DNA of 64,000 nt from Maribellus maritimus (GTDB lineage Bacteria > Bacteroidota > Bacteroidia > Bacteroidales > Prolixibacteraceae). The notes beneath the pieces were generated by a model that had not been told where the DNA came from, did not search any database, and saw only the letters and a program-made list of their open reading frames with translations. Where the stretch lies: assembly GCF_022267315.1 (NCBI RefSeq), contig NZ_JAIKLE010000006.1:1-64000 (forward strand), given 5' to 3'. The position numbers and the translations under genes are program-made. Below, piece by piece: positions 54,437 to 63,229 of this stretch; positions within the stretch are counted from its first letter, which is position 1, and each line of letters begins with the position of its first letter.

Positions 54437-56020
54437 TTAATTATCCGCCCAAGGATTTTGATCTGTGGACTCATCCATACTTTTATTCCCGTCAAATTCC
54501 GATTGGGGAATAGACATCACGAAGTCAGGATATTCAGGGTCAAGCGTATTTCTGGTCAATAGTCTGTCGGGATGGTTACTTCCATCGAAGTTTCTGCTAA
54601 AACCTGTTTTTAAACGTTTAATATCCAATATCCTGCCAACTTCTCCCCACAGTTCAATTCTGCGCTGTAAAATAATTTCATCCAAAAGTGTTTCAGAACC
54701 TCCTGCCGGAGTTGTTGGACCGTTGGAATCATCTGTTGTTAATGTATTGGCATCAGTTAATGAAGAAATATCATAACCGGGATCGCGTTCTGCCATCAAC
54801 TCTTCCAAAACGGTTCTTGCCTGAGAATACTTTGCCTGCATACACATCGCCTCAGCTTTGATAAGCATCATTTCTTCGTGACGCATAAAAATATAATCAC
54901 CCAGGTTGTTTGTCGGGTCAGAAAATTGAAATTTAAACTGGTTGTAACTTAATTCCGGCCCAATTTCAACATCTACTTCCAGCGGCCCGTGCCACCATCT
55001 GTTTTTACGAACATCGTTGTCCGACATTTGATTGTAAAGCCATGAACTGATACATTTCCGCGCTGTTTCAGCATAGTTTCCATCTACACTTGCATCAATA
55101 TGTCCAAAAAACGATTCTGTGGCATCAGCTTGTTCCGAGATAATCTGAACACCCCATAATACGGTACCGGCATTTGCATCATTAAATGCAAATCCTTTAT
55201 CTAAATCATCCAGAGAAAGCATCGATGTACCACCGCTCATAGCTATGTCAGCAGCAGTTTCTGCAGAGGGCCAGTCATTTTTTTCAAGAGCAATATTGGC
55301 TTTTATTCCATTAGCCACATAATAATCGATGTGCGAATGATGATTGCGGGGAGCAGCAACCTCGGGATTTAATAATTGAAGTGCTTGCTCAATATCAGCG
55401 TCTATTTGTGTATAAACATCAGCAACAGTTCCCCGTGGTTTTCCTTCTGAAACATTGGTAGTAGGTTCTGTATAAATCGGAACTCCCGGAGCATTTTCGT
55501 TTCCCACATAAGTTTGCTGGTAAAAGCGAATAAGATTAAAGTATGCATAGGCACGCAGTGCATAAGCCTGACCCATAAGACTACTAATTTCGGAAGGCGC
55601 ACCGGTCATTCCTTCTTCCGAGGCAATAATTGCATTTGCATTGGAAATAATAGTGTAGTAAAAGAACCAAACTGAATATGGGCGCCCACTTTTATGTGTA
55701 TAATCAGACTTCACGTTATAAACGTAATCGTACCAAAACCAACCATTTCCTCCCTCATTTTGGGTCATATCTTCACCCATAAGGTTGTAAGCAAGAATAA
55801 ATGCCATTGTACCGAATTCTTCGTCGGCCCAATCCTCCGACCATTCTTCTGCAACATACATGGCACGGTAAATTCCGTTCAGCGCTACATTTGCTTTTTC
55901 AACATCCGAAAATAATACGTCTCCGGAAGTACTATCTGTGGGATTTGTATCCAGTTCATCCTGGCAAGAAAAAATCGCCACAGAGAAAATCAATAATATA
56001 AGGATCTTATGTATTTTCAT
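54437..56020 (-). CDS. SusD/RagB family nutrient-binding lipoprotein (PUL 2)
   Basis: A 527-residue SusD-like lipoprotein with lipobox VAIFSC. Landmarks: DELDTNPTDSTSGDVLFSDV at the mature N-terminus, LMGQAYALRAYAYFNLIRFY (TPR), MRHEEMMLIKAEAMCMQAKY and the terminal LDPEYPDFVMSIPQSEFDGN. It is larger than the SusD of PUL 1, and the two proteins are not close. It lies 12 bases downstream of its SusC gene. Confidence 0.95.
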   Translation of the reverse strand: MKIHKILILLIFSVAIFSCQDELDTNPTDSTSGDVLFSDVEKANVALNGIYRAMYVAEEWSEDWADEEFGTMAFILAYNLMGEDMTQNEGGNGWFWYDYVYNVKSDYTHKSGRPYSVWFFYYTIISNANAIIASEEGMTGAPSEISSLMGQAYALRAYAYFNLIRFYQQTYVGNENAPGVPIYTEPTTNVSEGKPRGTVADVYTQIDADIEQALQLLNPEVAAPRNHHSHIDYYVANGIKANIALEKNDWPSAETAADIAMSGGTSMLSLDDLDKGFAFNDANAGTVLWGVQIISEQADATESFFGHIDASVDGNYAETARKCISSWLYNQMSDNDVRKNRWWHGPLEVDVEIGPELSYNQFKFQFSDPTNNLGDYIFMRHEEMMLIKAEAMCMQAKYSQARTVLEELMAERDPGYDISSLTDANTLTTDDSNGPTTPAGGSETLLDEIILQRRIELWGEVGRILDIKRLKTGFSRNFDGSNHPDRLLTRNTLDPEYPDFVMSIPQSEFDGNKSMDESTDQNPWADN

Positions 56021-56032
56021 GGTATTATTGTT

Positions 56033-59000
56033 TTAAAATTTTAATTCAACTCCCAAAAGGCTTGTCCTTACAGGACTGTAAGAAAAGCTGGTGGATCCGG
56101 TAAAATTATGCTGCGGGTTCATCCCTTGTAAATGAGAAAACAAGGCAACATTGTCTAAGGCTACATATGCTCTAAGACTTTCTACTCCTATGGACTGGAG
56201 AACACTTTTAGGCAGGGTATAACCAAACGTAATATTTTTGATTGCAAAGTAAGACGCATCAATAAGCTGGGCGTCGGTTAACGGGCGTGAAAAACCAGTT
56301 CCGTTTTGTATTCTTGGAATATCAGTAACATCTCCTGGTTTTCTCCAGGCTCTTTCTATATTTGCTGCGTAATTTGTTCCGATGTAGGTTGGATTTAATA
56401 ATCCGGTGTACACGCCATCTCTGATTTCACCGCCAACAGAAAAAGTTGTCATGACGGATAAATCAAAATTTTTGTAGATTGTAAAACTACTTCCAAATGC
56501 ACCAAAAAAGTCCGGAATTCTGCTGCCTGAAATCTTTTTACTTTGAGATGCTTTTTGATAGTCGGAAGAAATATATGGTTCTCCGGGATTTCCGTTGTCG
56601 TCCGTATCATAAACCCAGTACAACTGAGCGCCGGTAGCAATGTCAACACCCGCTGACTGGGTGAGATAATAAGAGTTAATCTCTTCTCCTACACGTTGAA
56701 TGAGGTTGCCATCAACAATCTGATCTGTTTCTCCGTCCAGAGCAACGATTTCATTTTTTAATGTTGTAAGATTTAGATTTGCACTCCAGTTAAAGTTATT
56801 TGAAGTAACCACACTTAAAGTTGTATTGAATTCAAGACCTGAGTTTAACATCTCACCCACATTGGCCCAGTAGCTGTCGAAACCAAGCGAAGTTGCGAGT
56901 GGCTTTTCCATTAACATATCAACGGTTCTTCGCTGATAGTATTCGATTCCAAATTCAACGCGATTCCATAAAATACCTTCAAGACCGACGTTAAAATTGT
57001 TGTTTTCCTCCCATTTTATTGAAGTATTTTCCAACGAAGAAAGTAAAGCTCCGTTTAAGTTGGCATTTGCCCAGTCAAGATTATAAAGCGACTGCCATCC
57101 GTAAAATGTACCAATCTTGTCGTTTCCCTGTTTCCCGTAACTGGCTTTTAGTTTCAGGTTGTCAACAAAAGACATGGTCTGCATAAAATCTTCTTCGCTA
57201 ATTCTCCATGAGCCGCCAACCGACCAGAATTGTCCCCACCGGTAATCTTTATGAAAGCGGGAAGAACCATCAGTTCTGAAACTTGCTGACAGATAGTATT
57301 TGTCTGCAAAATCATAAGTTAAATTACTTAAGAATGATTCAATTGCATAGTTGTCCTCAAATGAAGTAAGCAATGAAATTGTTGAACCCGGAGCAAGTTC
57401 TTTGATTCCTGAATAAGGGAAGCCTGTTTTTTGCCCTTCCAGTTCGTTTACTACCAATTTATAAAACTCATGTCCGGCAAGTATACTGATGCTGTGTTTC
57501 CCAAAATCCTTCTCATATCTTAAAAGTTCATTTACGGTGTATGAAAGATCACGTTTATTAACTAAATCAAGCAATCCACCAACCGATGACGCGTTACCAA
57601 AATCAGGATTCCAGTAAACAGTCTGGTTTGTATTTATATAGTCGAAACCAACATTTGCCGATAACGATAAACCTTCCAGGGTACTATTTACTCCTGTTCC
57701 CAGGAAATTAACATGAAACCTTCCGGATAAATTATCGGCGGTAGTTTCATAGGCATCTTCATATAAAGTGGCCACGGGGTTCCAGTTTGGATTTGCGCCG
57801 GCTGGCCTTGTTTTTCCATAGTCAAATTGTTTTTCTCCCAACTCGGAAAGAACCGGATTTCCCTGTTCATCCTGAACGTATATCGGATAAATGGGTGCCA
57901 TAAACTGGGCCGAGTACCAAACATTGGAGTTTGAGGTAGTATTCTCATATCCCAGATAGTTTGTTTCAGTTTTTGAAAAGTTTACATTTCCACCATATTT
58001 AAACCACTCTTTGGGCTCAAGTTCTGCGCCAATCCTACCTGAAATTCTTTCGAAATCTGTGGTTTTCAATATACCCTCAGTTTTATGATATGCAACAGAT
58101 GCAAAAATCTGCGAACGTTCGGAACCCCCGTTCAAATATAGCTGGTACTCCTGACGGGTAGCGTTATCGTTGGTAATTTCACCAAGCCAATCGGATTCAT
58201 ACAGAAGATTTGCAGAGGGATTAACAAGCCCTGTTTGCGGATCTATCAATTCAGAGATGGGCATATCGTAAGGATTATACATTTCATCAGCACCAAAAAT
58301 TCCGGTACTTCCCTTCATTGCTGCTATAGCCATTTGACCGGCCAGGTCAGGATGGACACCTCCGGTGTAAATCAAATTGTTTTTGTAGCCCTGAAACGAT
58401 GCTTCAATAAAATCAGCAGTACTTAAAGTTTCGTAGGGTTTAATTGCTCTTGAGGCAAGTCCGTAAGAAGCCTTAAATTCCACAGAAAGTTCTTTTGACT
58501 GGCCTTTTTTTGTTGTGATTACAACCACACCATTGGCTCCCCTTGAACCATAAAGTGCACCTGCCGATGCATCTTTTAAGATGGTCATTGACTCTATATC
58601 TCCCGGATTGATTGAGTTTAAATTCCCGTCAAAGGGAACTCCATCAACTACATATAAGGGATTGTTACTTGAGTTCAGCGAACCAAAACCGCGAATTACG
58701 ATTTCTGCTCCTTCTCCCGGCTGTCCTGATCCTGAAGTAACCTGCACGCCGGAAACCTGTCCTTCAAGAGCCTTTGAAATATCAGAAACAGGCCTTTTTT
58801 GAAGAGATTCATTGTCTATCACTTCGGCAGAACCTGTAAACGACTCCTTTTTTGCTGTTCCATATGCGACGACCATAACTTCTTCCATCCCTATTACATC
58901 GTTTTGTAAACTAACGTTATATACAGCTTGAGCCGTAATCGGAATTTCAACAGTCTTCATCCCAACGAAAGAAACGACCAGTGTTTCATTTTCAGGAACG

Positions 59001-59188
59001 TTTAATGTAAAATCTCCATCTACATTGGTAACCGTACCAATTGTAGTTCCCCTAACTACTATCGATGCCCCGGGAATCGGAGCTCCGTCAGCAGCAGAAG
59101 TAACTTTTCCGGTAATTTGCTTTGTTTGGGCAAGCAGTGAAGATGTTCCCAAAACCAAAGCCATTACAATAAAAAGTAGTTTTCTCAT
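56033..59188 (-). CDS. SusC/RagA family TonB-linked outer-membrane transporter (PUL 2)
   Basis: A 1051-residue SusC-like importer with signal peptide (LFIVMALVLGTSSLLAQ), CarboxypepD_reg-like domain (ITGKVTSAADGAPIPGASIV, about 25-100), plug (LQKRPVSDISKALEGQVSGV, LYVVDGVPFDG, LKDASAGALYGSRGANGVVV) and barrel ending in LGVELKF with terminal Phe. Its first 90 residues and its 5' leader resemble those of PUL 1 closely, while the barrels differ, so the two share control elements but transport different ligands. Confidence 0.96.
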   Translation of the reverse strand: MRKLLFIVMALVLGTSSLLAQTKQITGKVTSAADGAPIPGASIVVRGTTIGTVTNVDGDFTLNVPENETLVVSFVGMKTVEIPITAQAVYNVSLQNDVIGMEEVMVVAYGTAKKESFTGSAEVIDNESLQKRPVSDISKALEGQVSGVQVTSGSGQPGEGAEIVIRGFGSLNSSNNPLYVVDGVPFDGNLNSINPGDIESMTILKDASAGALYGSRGANGVVVITTKKGQSKELSVEFKASYGLASRAIKPYETLSTADFIEASFQGYKNNLIYTGGVHPDLAGQMAIAAMKGSTGIFGADEMYNPYDMPISELIDPQTGLVNPSANLLYESDWLGEITNDNATRQEYQLYLNGGSERSQIFASVAYHKTEGILKTTDFERISGRIGAELEPKEWFKYGGNVNFSKTETNYLGYENTTSNSNVWYSAQFMAPIYPIYVQDEQGNPVLSELGEKQFDYGKTRPAGANPNWNPVATLYEDAYETTADNLSGRFHVNFLGTGVNSTLEGLSLSANVGFDYINTNQTVYWNPDFGNASSVGGLLDLVNKRDLSYTVNELLRYEKDFGKHSISILAGHEFYKLVVNELEGQKTGFPYSGIKELAPGSTISLLTSFEDNYAIESFLSNLTYDFADKYYLSASFRTDGSSRFHKDYRWGQFWSVGGSWRISEEDFMQTMSFVDNLKLKASYGKQGNDKIGTFYGWQSLYNLDWANANLNGALLSSLENTSIKWEENNNFNVGLEGILWNRVEFGIEYYQRRTVDMLMEKPLATSLGFDSYWANVGEMLNSGLEFNTTLSVVTSNNFNWSANLNLTTLKNEIVALDGETDQIVDGNLIQRVGEEINSYYLTQSAGVDIATGAQLYWVYDTDDNGNPGEPYISSDYQKASQSKKISGSRIPDFFGAFGSSFTIYKNFDLSVMTTFSVGGEIRDGVYTGLLNPTYIGTNYAANIERAWRKPGDVTDIPRIQNGTGFSRPLTDAQLIDASYFAIKNITFGYTLPKSVLQSIGVESLRAYVALDNVALFSHLQGMNPQHNFTGSTSFSYSPVRTSLLGVELKF

Positions 59189-59239
59189 AGATAATAATTT
59201 ATGTTAATACTAGTTTTCTGATACTACGATTTTGACAAT

Positions 59240-59385
59240 AAAAAAACTCCCGTTGGGGAAACGGGAGTTTACTATACCTGACATCTGTCAGATACTCACA
59301 CTTTTTTACAATTTGTAATGCTGTTTAACTATTTCTATGTAAAAGTAGGTGCGTCTGATTTGTACTATATTATAATTTCCCCTAA
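59240..59385 (-). promoter_or_regulatory. Structured susC leader with attenuator-like terminator (PUL 2)
   Basis: On the minus strand: TTAGGGGAAA (59385-59376), CATAGAAATAGTT, palindrome TTACAAATTGTAA (59318-59306), hairpin 1 (TATCTGAC 59294-59287 with GTCAGGTA 59282-59275) and hairpin 2 (AAACTCCCG/CGGGAGTTT, 59270-59244) followed by a T-run. Compared with PUL 1, stem bases of hairpin 1 are kept or compensated while loops differ, and hairpin 2 differs only in its loop (CCAA vs CCGG). The 27 bases before the susC ATG are also nearly identical. A shared attenuation mechanism is inferred. Confidence 0.65.
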
Positions 59386-59581
59386 TCCCCGATATTGGTT
59401 ATACCCTTTTTTTTCGAAAATTCGCTCAAACTTAAAAAAAGATGGAGTGCACGATTCAAAATATCAACGAATGACATATCCGGAGGGGTGAAAACACAAA
59501 AAAACTATACAAACAACCTGGTATGTACAAAAAGGTTGTTCGTAGATAAATATGCGCTGTTTGTGTATTTTTGAATAAAAA

Positions 59582-59605
59582 AAAAGCGGGAACAAATCCC
59601 GCTTT
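59582..59605 (-). terminator. Intrinsic terminator of the 63-residue protein gene
   Basis: AAAGCGGGA and TCCCGCTTT arms (59583-59591, 59597-59605) form a 9-bp stem with a 5-base loop. On the minus strand it runs into eight T. It begins 9 bases after the stop of the small gene, which supports that gene being real and monocistronic. Confidence 0.88.
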
Positions 59606-59613
59606 ATAATGAA

Positions 59614-59805
59614 TTAGGCCGCAATGTCGGCAAAAGCTTCTGCCAGAACATCGGGATACATTTCTTTAAAGTTTTCGTGACACCATGTGTACAATTCCCG
59701 AACTTGTTCGGGTTCAACCCAGTGAATACATTTATTGAGTTCTTTTCTGAACAACTCTTTACTAAAACTAACTTTTGGTAATATTACTTTTGCATATTCT
59801 AACAT
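59614..59805 (-). CDS. Small conserved-looking protein, 63 residues
   Basis: A 63-residue cytosolic protein (MLEYAKVILPKVSFSKELFR, then KELNKCIHWVEPEQVRELYTW and an acidic helical tail). It looks all-helical, with no signal. The combination of its own terminator and an isolated position suggests a genuine gene; short proteins of this build recur in Bacteroidota as I recall, but I cannot name a family. It lies between the PUL 2 leader and the trp genes. Confidence 0.75.
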   Translation of the reverse strand: MLEYAKVILPKVSFSKELFRKELNKCIHWVEPEQVRELYTWCHENFKEMYPDVLAEAFADIAA

Positions 59806-60024
59806 AGCTTTCTGTTTTTGTTTGCACTATTAAAATAACATCGAATTGATAAAAAAGGTATGCTGTAAAATATGGTTTAACAAATATTAACAACAGAATA
59901 CACTCATGTCTTTTATTAAAGTTCTGATTACTCGTTTATTATCAAAAGCACTTAAAAAATCTGTTTCAAAACATACCTAAAAAGTCATATCGTATTATTT
60001 AACATTAAAGCTAAATCTTCAATA

Positions 60025-60807
60025 TTAGGCAGGCAAAAGTATCTCTGTTACAAATGATGAAATGCTCTTTTTGATTGTTACATTTTTATCAAAAGATTTT
60101 ACAAAGGCACTTCCAATAATCGCTCCGTTGGCGTAATTGCACGCGTTTGTAAACGTTGCATTGTCGGAAATTCCAAAACCGATTAACCTTGGTTTTTTTA
60201 AATTCATTTGCTGAATCCGTTCAAAATAATCATGGTGAAAATCTTCCACTTTTTTACCTGCTCCGGTGGTCGATGAGGAGGAAACCATGTAAATAAATCC
60301 TTCAGAAGCATCATCAATTTGTCGGATTCGTTTTTCTGAGGTCTGCGGTGTTATCAGTAAAATATTGTGCAGATTATTTTTGATAAATGTGTCTTTATAA
60401 TTTTCTTCAAATTCATTGAGAGGAAGGTCTGGAAGAATTGTTCCATCAATTCCAACCTCATGGCATTTCGCACAAAAAGCTTCTACACCAAATTGCAGGA
60501 CCGGATTAAAATAGCCCATTAAAATTAAGGGTATATTTACCGATTTCCGAATCTCTCGGAGTTGTTCAAAAAGTAATTTTACACTTATTCCATTTTTTAA
60601 TGCAACCTCGCTGCTGTGCTGGATAGTTGGCCCGTCGGCAGTAGGATCGGAAAAGGGGATTCCAATTTCGATGAGGTCGACGCCGTTTTTCTCCAATTCC
60701 TGAATGATTTGAACAGTGTCATTTAAATTTGGAAATCCAGCCGTAAAATACACCGAGAATATATTCTCTTTTTTTGTTTCGAAAAGTTGATTTATCCTGT
60801 TTTTCAT
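60025..60807 (-). CDS. trpA: Tryptophan synthase alpha subunit
   Basis: A 260-residue TrpA from the ATG at 60807 (MKNRINQLFETKKENIFSVY); the longer frame to 60858 adds a stretch lacking homology. It cleaves indole-3-glycerol phosphate to indole. The catalytic pair is Glu47 (LIEIGIPFSDP) and Asp58 (TADGP). GYFNPVLQFG and GFGISDN follow in normal order. It is the last gene of the trp operon, 118 bases after trpB. Confidence 0.97.
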   Translation of the reverse strand: MKNRINQLFETKKENIFSVYFTAGFPNLNDTVQIIQELEKNGVDLIEIGIPFSDPTADGPTIQHSSEVALKNGISVKLLFEQLREIRKSVNIPLILMGYFNPVLQFGVEAFCAKCHEVGIDGTILPDLPLNEFEENYKDTFIKNNLHNILLITPQTSEKRIRQIDDASEGFIYMVSSSSTTGAGKKVEDFHHDYFERIQQMNLKKPRLIGFGISDNATFTNACNYANGAIIGSAFVKSFDKNVTIKKSISSFVTEILLPA

Positions 60808-60925
60808 TTTTCTTAAGATTAGCCCTTGAAATCTTTCCAAGGAGATTTCAACAGGCAAAATTCTTCAAATTTCAATATTTCCTTTCTTTGCCTCTCCCTT
60901 TTAGGGGAGAGGTTGGAGAGGGGTT

Positions 60926-62107
60926 TTAATAGCCAAAATAATTCAGATAAGTTTCCATATCCTTATTCCCGCTTCCTGAAAGATTAATAACATTAATATC
61001 ATCCGGATTCATTTTGATTTTCTCCAGCGCGGCCAGAGCATGAGCCGATTCCAGTGCAGGAATAATTCCTTCTTTCTGCGTTAAAAGAAGTGCTGCCTGT
61101 AAAACTTCTTCATCCGTAGCCGAAAGAAATTTTGCCCTTCCGGTTTTATGAAGATGTGCGTGCAGAGGGCCAATCCCGGGGTAATCTAACCCTGCAGAAA
61201 TGGAATACGGTTCTGTAATTTGTCCGTCCTCACTTTGCATAAGCATGGTTTTACTGGAATGTAAAACGCCGGGAGAGCCAACGGTTAAAGTAGCTGCCGT
61301 TTCCGGTGTGTCGACACCTTTCCCTGCGGCTTCCACGCCAATCAGTTCCACTTGCTCATCATCCAGAAAATGATAAAACGCTCCGGCAGCATTACTACCT
61401 CCTCCCACGCAAGCTAAAACACGTGTTGGTAATTTATTCCCGGTTTGCTCTTTCAACTGGCCTTTCATTTCGGCACTAATTATCGACTGAAATCGCGCTA
61501 CCATGTCAGGATAAGGATGCGGACCGACTACCGAACCAATAATGTAATGTGTGTCTTCCGGATTGTTTATCCAGTCGCGCATCGCTTCGTTGGTAGCGTC
61601 CTTTAAGGTTTTATTACCGCTGTGAACCGGAATAACCTCGGCACCCAGCATTTTCATTTTTTTTACGTTCGGAGCCTGCCGTGATACGTCGAGTGCTCCC
61701 ATATAAACCACACATTTTATTCCTTTCAACGCACAAACTGTGGCTGTTGCCACACCATGCTGACCAGCCCCGGTTTCAGCAATAATACGGGTTTTCCCAA
61801 GCTTTTGAGCAAGCAAAATTTGCCCGATGGTGTTGTTTAATTTATGTGAACCCGTGTGGTTTAAATCTTCGCGTTTTAAATATATTCCTGAACCGTAATG
61901 TTCCGACAACCGGCTTGCATAATAAAGCGGCGAAGGCCGTCCCACATAATCTTTCATTAATTGGTCGAATTCTTTTCTGAATTCATCCGACTCAATAATC
62001 TCCAGATACCTGGATTTCAGTTCATCAATATTGGTGAACATCATTTCGGGAATCCAAGCCCCGCCAAATTCACCGTAATATCCTTTTTCGTTAACCTGAT
62101 ATTTCAT
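60926..62107 (-). CDS. trpB: Tryptophan synthase beta subunit
   Basis: A 393-residue TrpB, PLP-dependent condensation of indole with serine. PLP Lys89 is in DLNHTGSHKLNNTIGQ, GAGQHGVATATVCAL is the tunnel region, VGGGSNAAGAF binds the cofactor phosphate, and NLSGSGNKDMETY closes the protein. YYGEFGGAWIPE is the standard N-terminus of TrpB1. Length and order are normal. Confidence 0.98.
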   Translation of the reverse strand: MKYQVNEKGYYGEFGGAWIPEMMFTNIDELKSRYLEIIESDEFRKEFDQLMKDYVGRPSPLYYASRLSEHYGSGIYLKREDLNHTGSHKLNNTIGQILLAQKLGKTRIIAETGAGQHGVATATVCALKGIKCVVYMGALDVSRQAPNVKKMKMLGAEVIPVHSGNKTLKDATNEAMRDWINNPEDTHYIIGSVVGPHPYPDMVARFQSIISAEMKGQLKEQTGNKLPTRVLACVGGGSNAAGAFYHFLDDEQVELIGVEAAGKGVDTPETAATLTVGSPGVLHSSKTMLMQSEDGQITEPYSISAGLDYPGIGPLHAHLHKTGRAKFLSATDEEVLQAALLLTQKEGIIPALESAHALAALEKIKMNPDDINVINLSGSGNKDMETYLNYFGY

Positions 62108-62179
62108 ATTTGTAAAGTTGGAAGTCAGAAGACAGAAGCCGGAAAAAAATGATTCCAGACAGCATGTCTCCCAATAAAA

Positions 62180-62806
62180 TTATTTCTTTATTTCCTCAAT
62201 AAACTGTTTCAATTTTTCAATATTTTTTAATCCGGGTTCATCTTCAAAACCACTGTTTAAATCCACTCCGGCAATTTGAGGATGTTCAATTTTTTTTATT
62301 TCAGCCACGTCTTCCTGTTTAATTCCTCCGCTCAAAAAGAAAGGAGTGTTTCTGTTATATTTATCCAATATTTCCCAGTTAAATTTCTTTCCGGAACCAC
62401 CGGGCAAATTTGTTTTTGTATCAAATAAAAAGTAATCGGCAATTCCCTCAAACGGTTTGGTTTTATGAAACTGGAAAGTTTCATCTACGCGAAAAGCCTT
62501 AATGATTTTTAATCCCTGATTTTTTAAAATCTGACAGGTTTTTGGATTTTCCTTGCCGTGCAACTGCACCCATTCAAAATCCAGATTTTTTGCCAAAGCC
62601 ATAATTTCAAAAGCATTCTCATCGACAAAAACACCTACTTTGGGCTTTGCCGAATTGAATAAACCCGTTTGTGGATTTTCCCCCACATATCTTTTCGATG
62701 GCGGATAAAAAATGTAGCCCAGCAAATCAACCGGAAGTTCTTCAACCGCTTCCCGGTTGGAGGAAAATTTCATTCCGCAAACTTTTATTTTTAATTCATT
62801 TTTCAT
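62180..62806 (-). CDS. trpF: Phosphoribosylanthranilate isomerase
   Basis: A 208-residue TrpF. The catalytic Cys10 is in LKIKVCGMKF, and the general acid Asp and phosphate-binding end are seen in PFFLSGGIKQEDV and GVDLNSGFEDEPGLKN. It carries out the Amadori rearrangement before TrpC. It is a stand-alone domain, not fused to TrpC. Only 20 bases separate its start from the inverted-repeat arm of the GIY-YIG element. Confidence 0.95.
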   Translation of the reverse strand: MKNELKIKVCGMKFSSNREAVEELPVDLLGYIFYPPSKRYVGENPQTGLFNSAKPKVGVFVDENAFEIMALAKNLDFEWVQLHGKENPKTCQILKNQGLKIIKAFRVDETFQFHKTKPFEGIADYFLFDTKTNLPGGSGKKFNWEILDKYNRNTPFFLSGGIKQEDVAEIKKIEHPQIAGVDLNSGFEDEPGLKNIEKLKQFIEEIKK

Positions 62807-62825
62807 AATTGCAGCCTAAGATTGC

Positions 62826-63224
62826 TGTCATTTCGACGAGTAAACGAGGAGAAATCTGTTTCTAAAATGCATCATAAATTTCAGCATTTAAAAATTTCCA
62901 CTCTGGATTAAATTCAATTATCAATTTCACTTTTTTCTCACGCCTCCATTTTTTTAATTCCTTTTCCCTTGAAATTGCATCATTAATGTCTTGAAAATGT
63001 TCATAATAAATCAGATAATGACAATTGTATTTTTCAGTAAATCCAGACAAAAGTTCGTTTTCATGTTCATAAATCCTACGTTGCAAGTCGTTTGTAACTC
63101 CAATATAAAGAACTGTTTTATTCTTATTCGTTACGACGTAAACGAAGTAATTATGGTCTCTCATTTAGTTTATTTCATTTCTTTATTTTACAGATTTCTC
63201 AGTCGTTCCTCCTTCGAAATGACA
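62826..63224. mobile_element. GIY-YIG gene framed by 34-base inverted repeats
   Basis: The left arm (62826-62859) and right arm (63190-63224, read on the minus strand) both run TGTCATTTCGA...GAGAAATCTGT; only the central 12-13 bases differ. They enclose a single gene for a GIY-YIG nuclease. The 400-base unit fills the whole spacer between trpC and trpF. The arms look like the GTCATTTCGA-type interspersed repeats of Bacteroidota. Mobilisation by or dependence on the nuclease is inference; no target-site duplication could be confirmed by eye. Confidence 0.6.
62862..63164 (-). CDS. GIY-YIG nuclease-domain protein (UvrC-like, COG2827 type)
   Basis: A 100-residue single-domain nuclease. FVYVV (Tyr9) and LYIGVTN (Tyr20) make the GIY-YIG pair, Arg29/Arg30 in NDLQRRIYEHE is the catalytic Arg region, and ISREKELKKWRREKK is the conserved Glu/basic helix of this small family. 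There is no DNA-binding partner domain. It lies within an inverted-repeat unit in the trp operon and is co-directional, so it would be transcribed with trp genes. Confidence 0.92.
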   Translation of the reverse strand: MRDHNYFVYVVTNKNKTVLYIGVTNDLQRRIYEHENELLSGFTEKYNCHYLIYYEHFQDINDAISREKELKKWRREKKVKLIIEFNPEWKFLNAEIYDAF

Positions 63225-63229
63225 AGTTA

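Noticed and set aside
62826-63224. CRISPR-like repeat pair
   Set aside because: Only two arms, inverted rather than direct, with a nuclease gene between them; no spacer-repeat periodicity.
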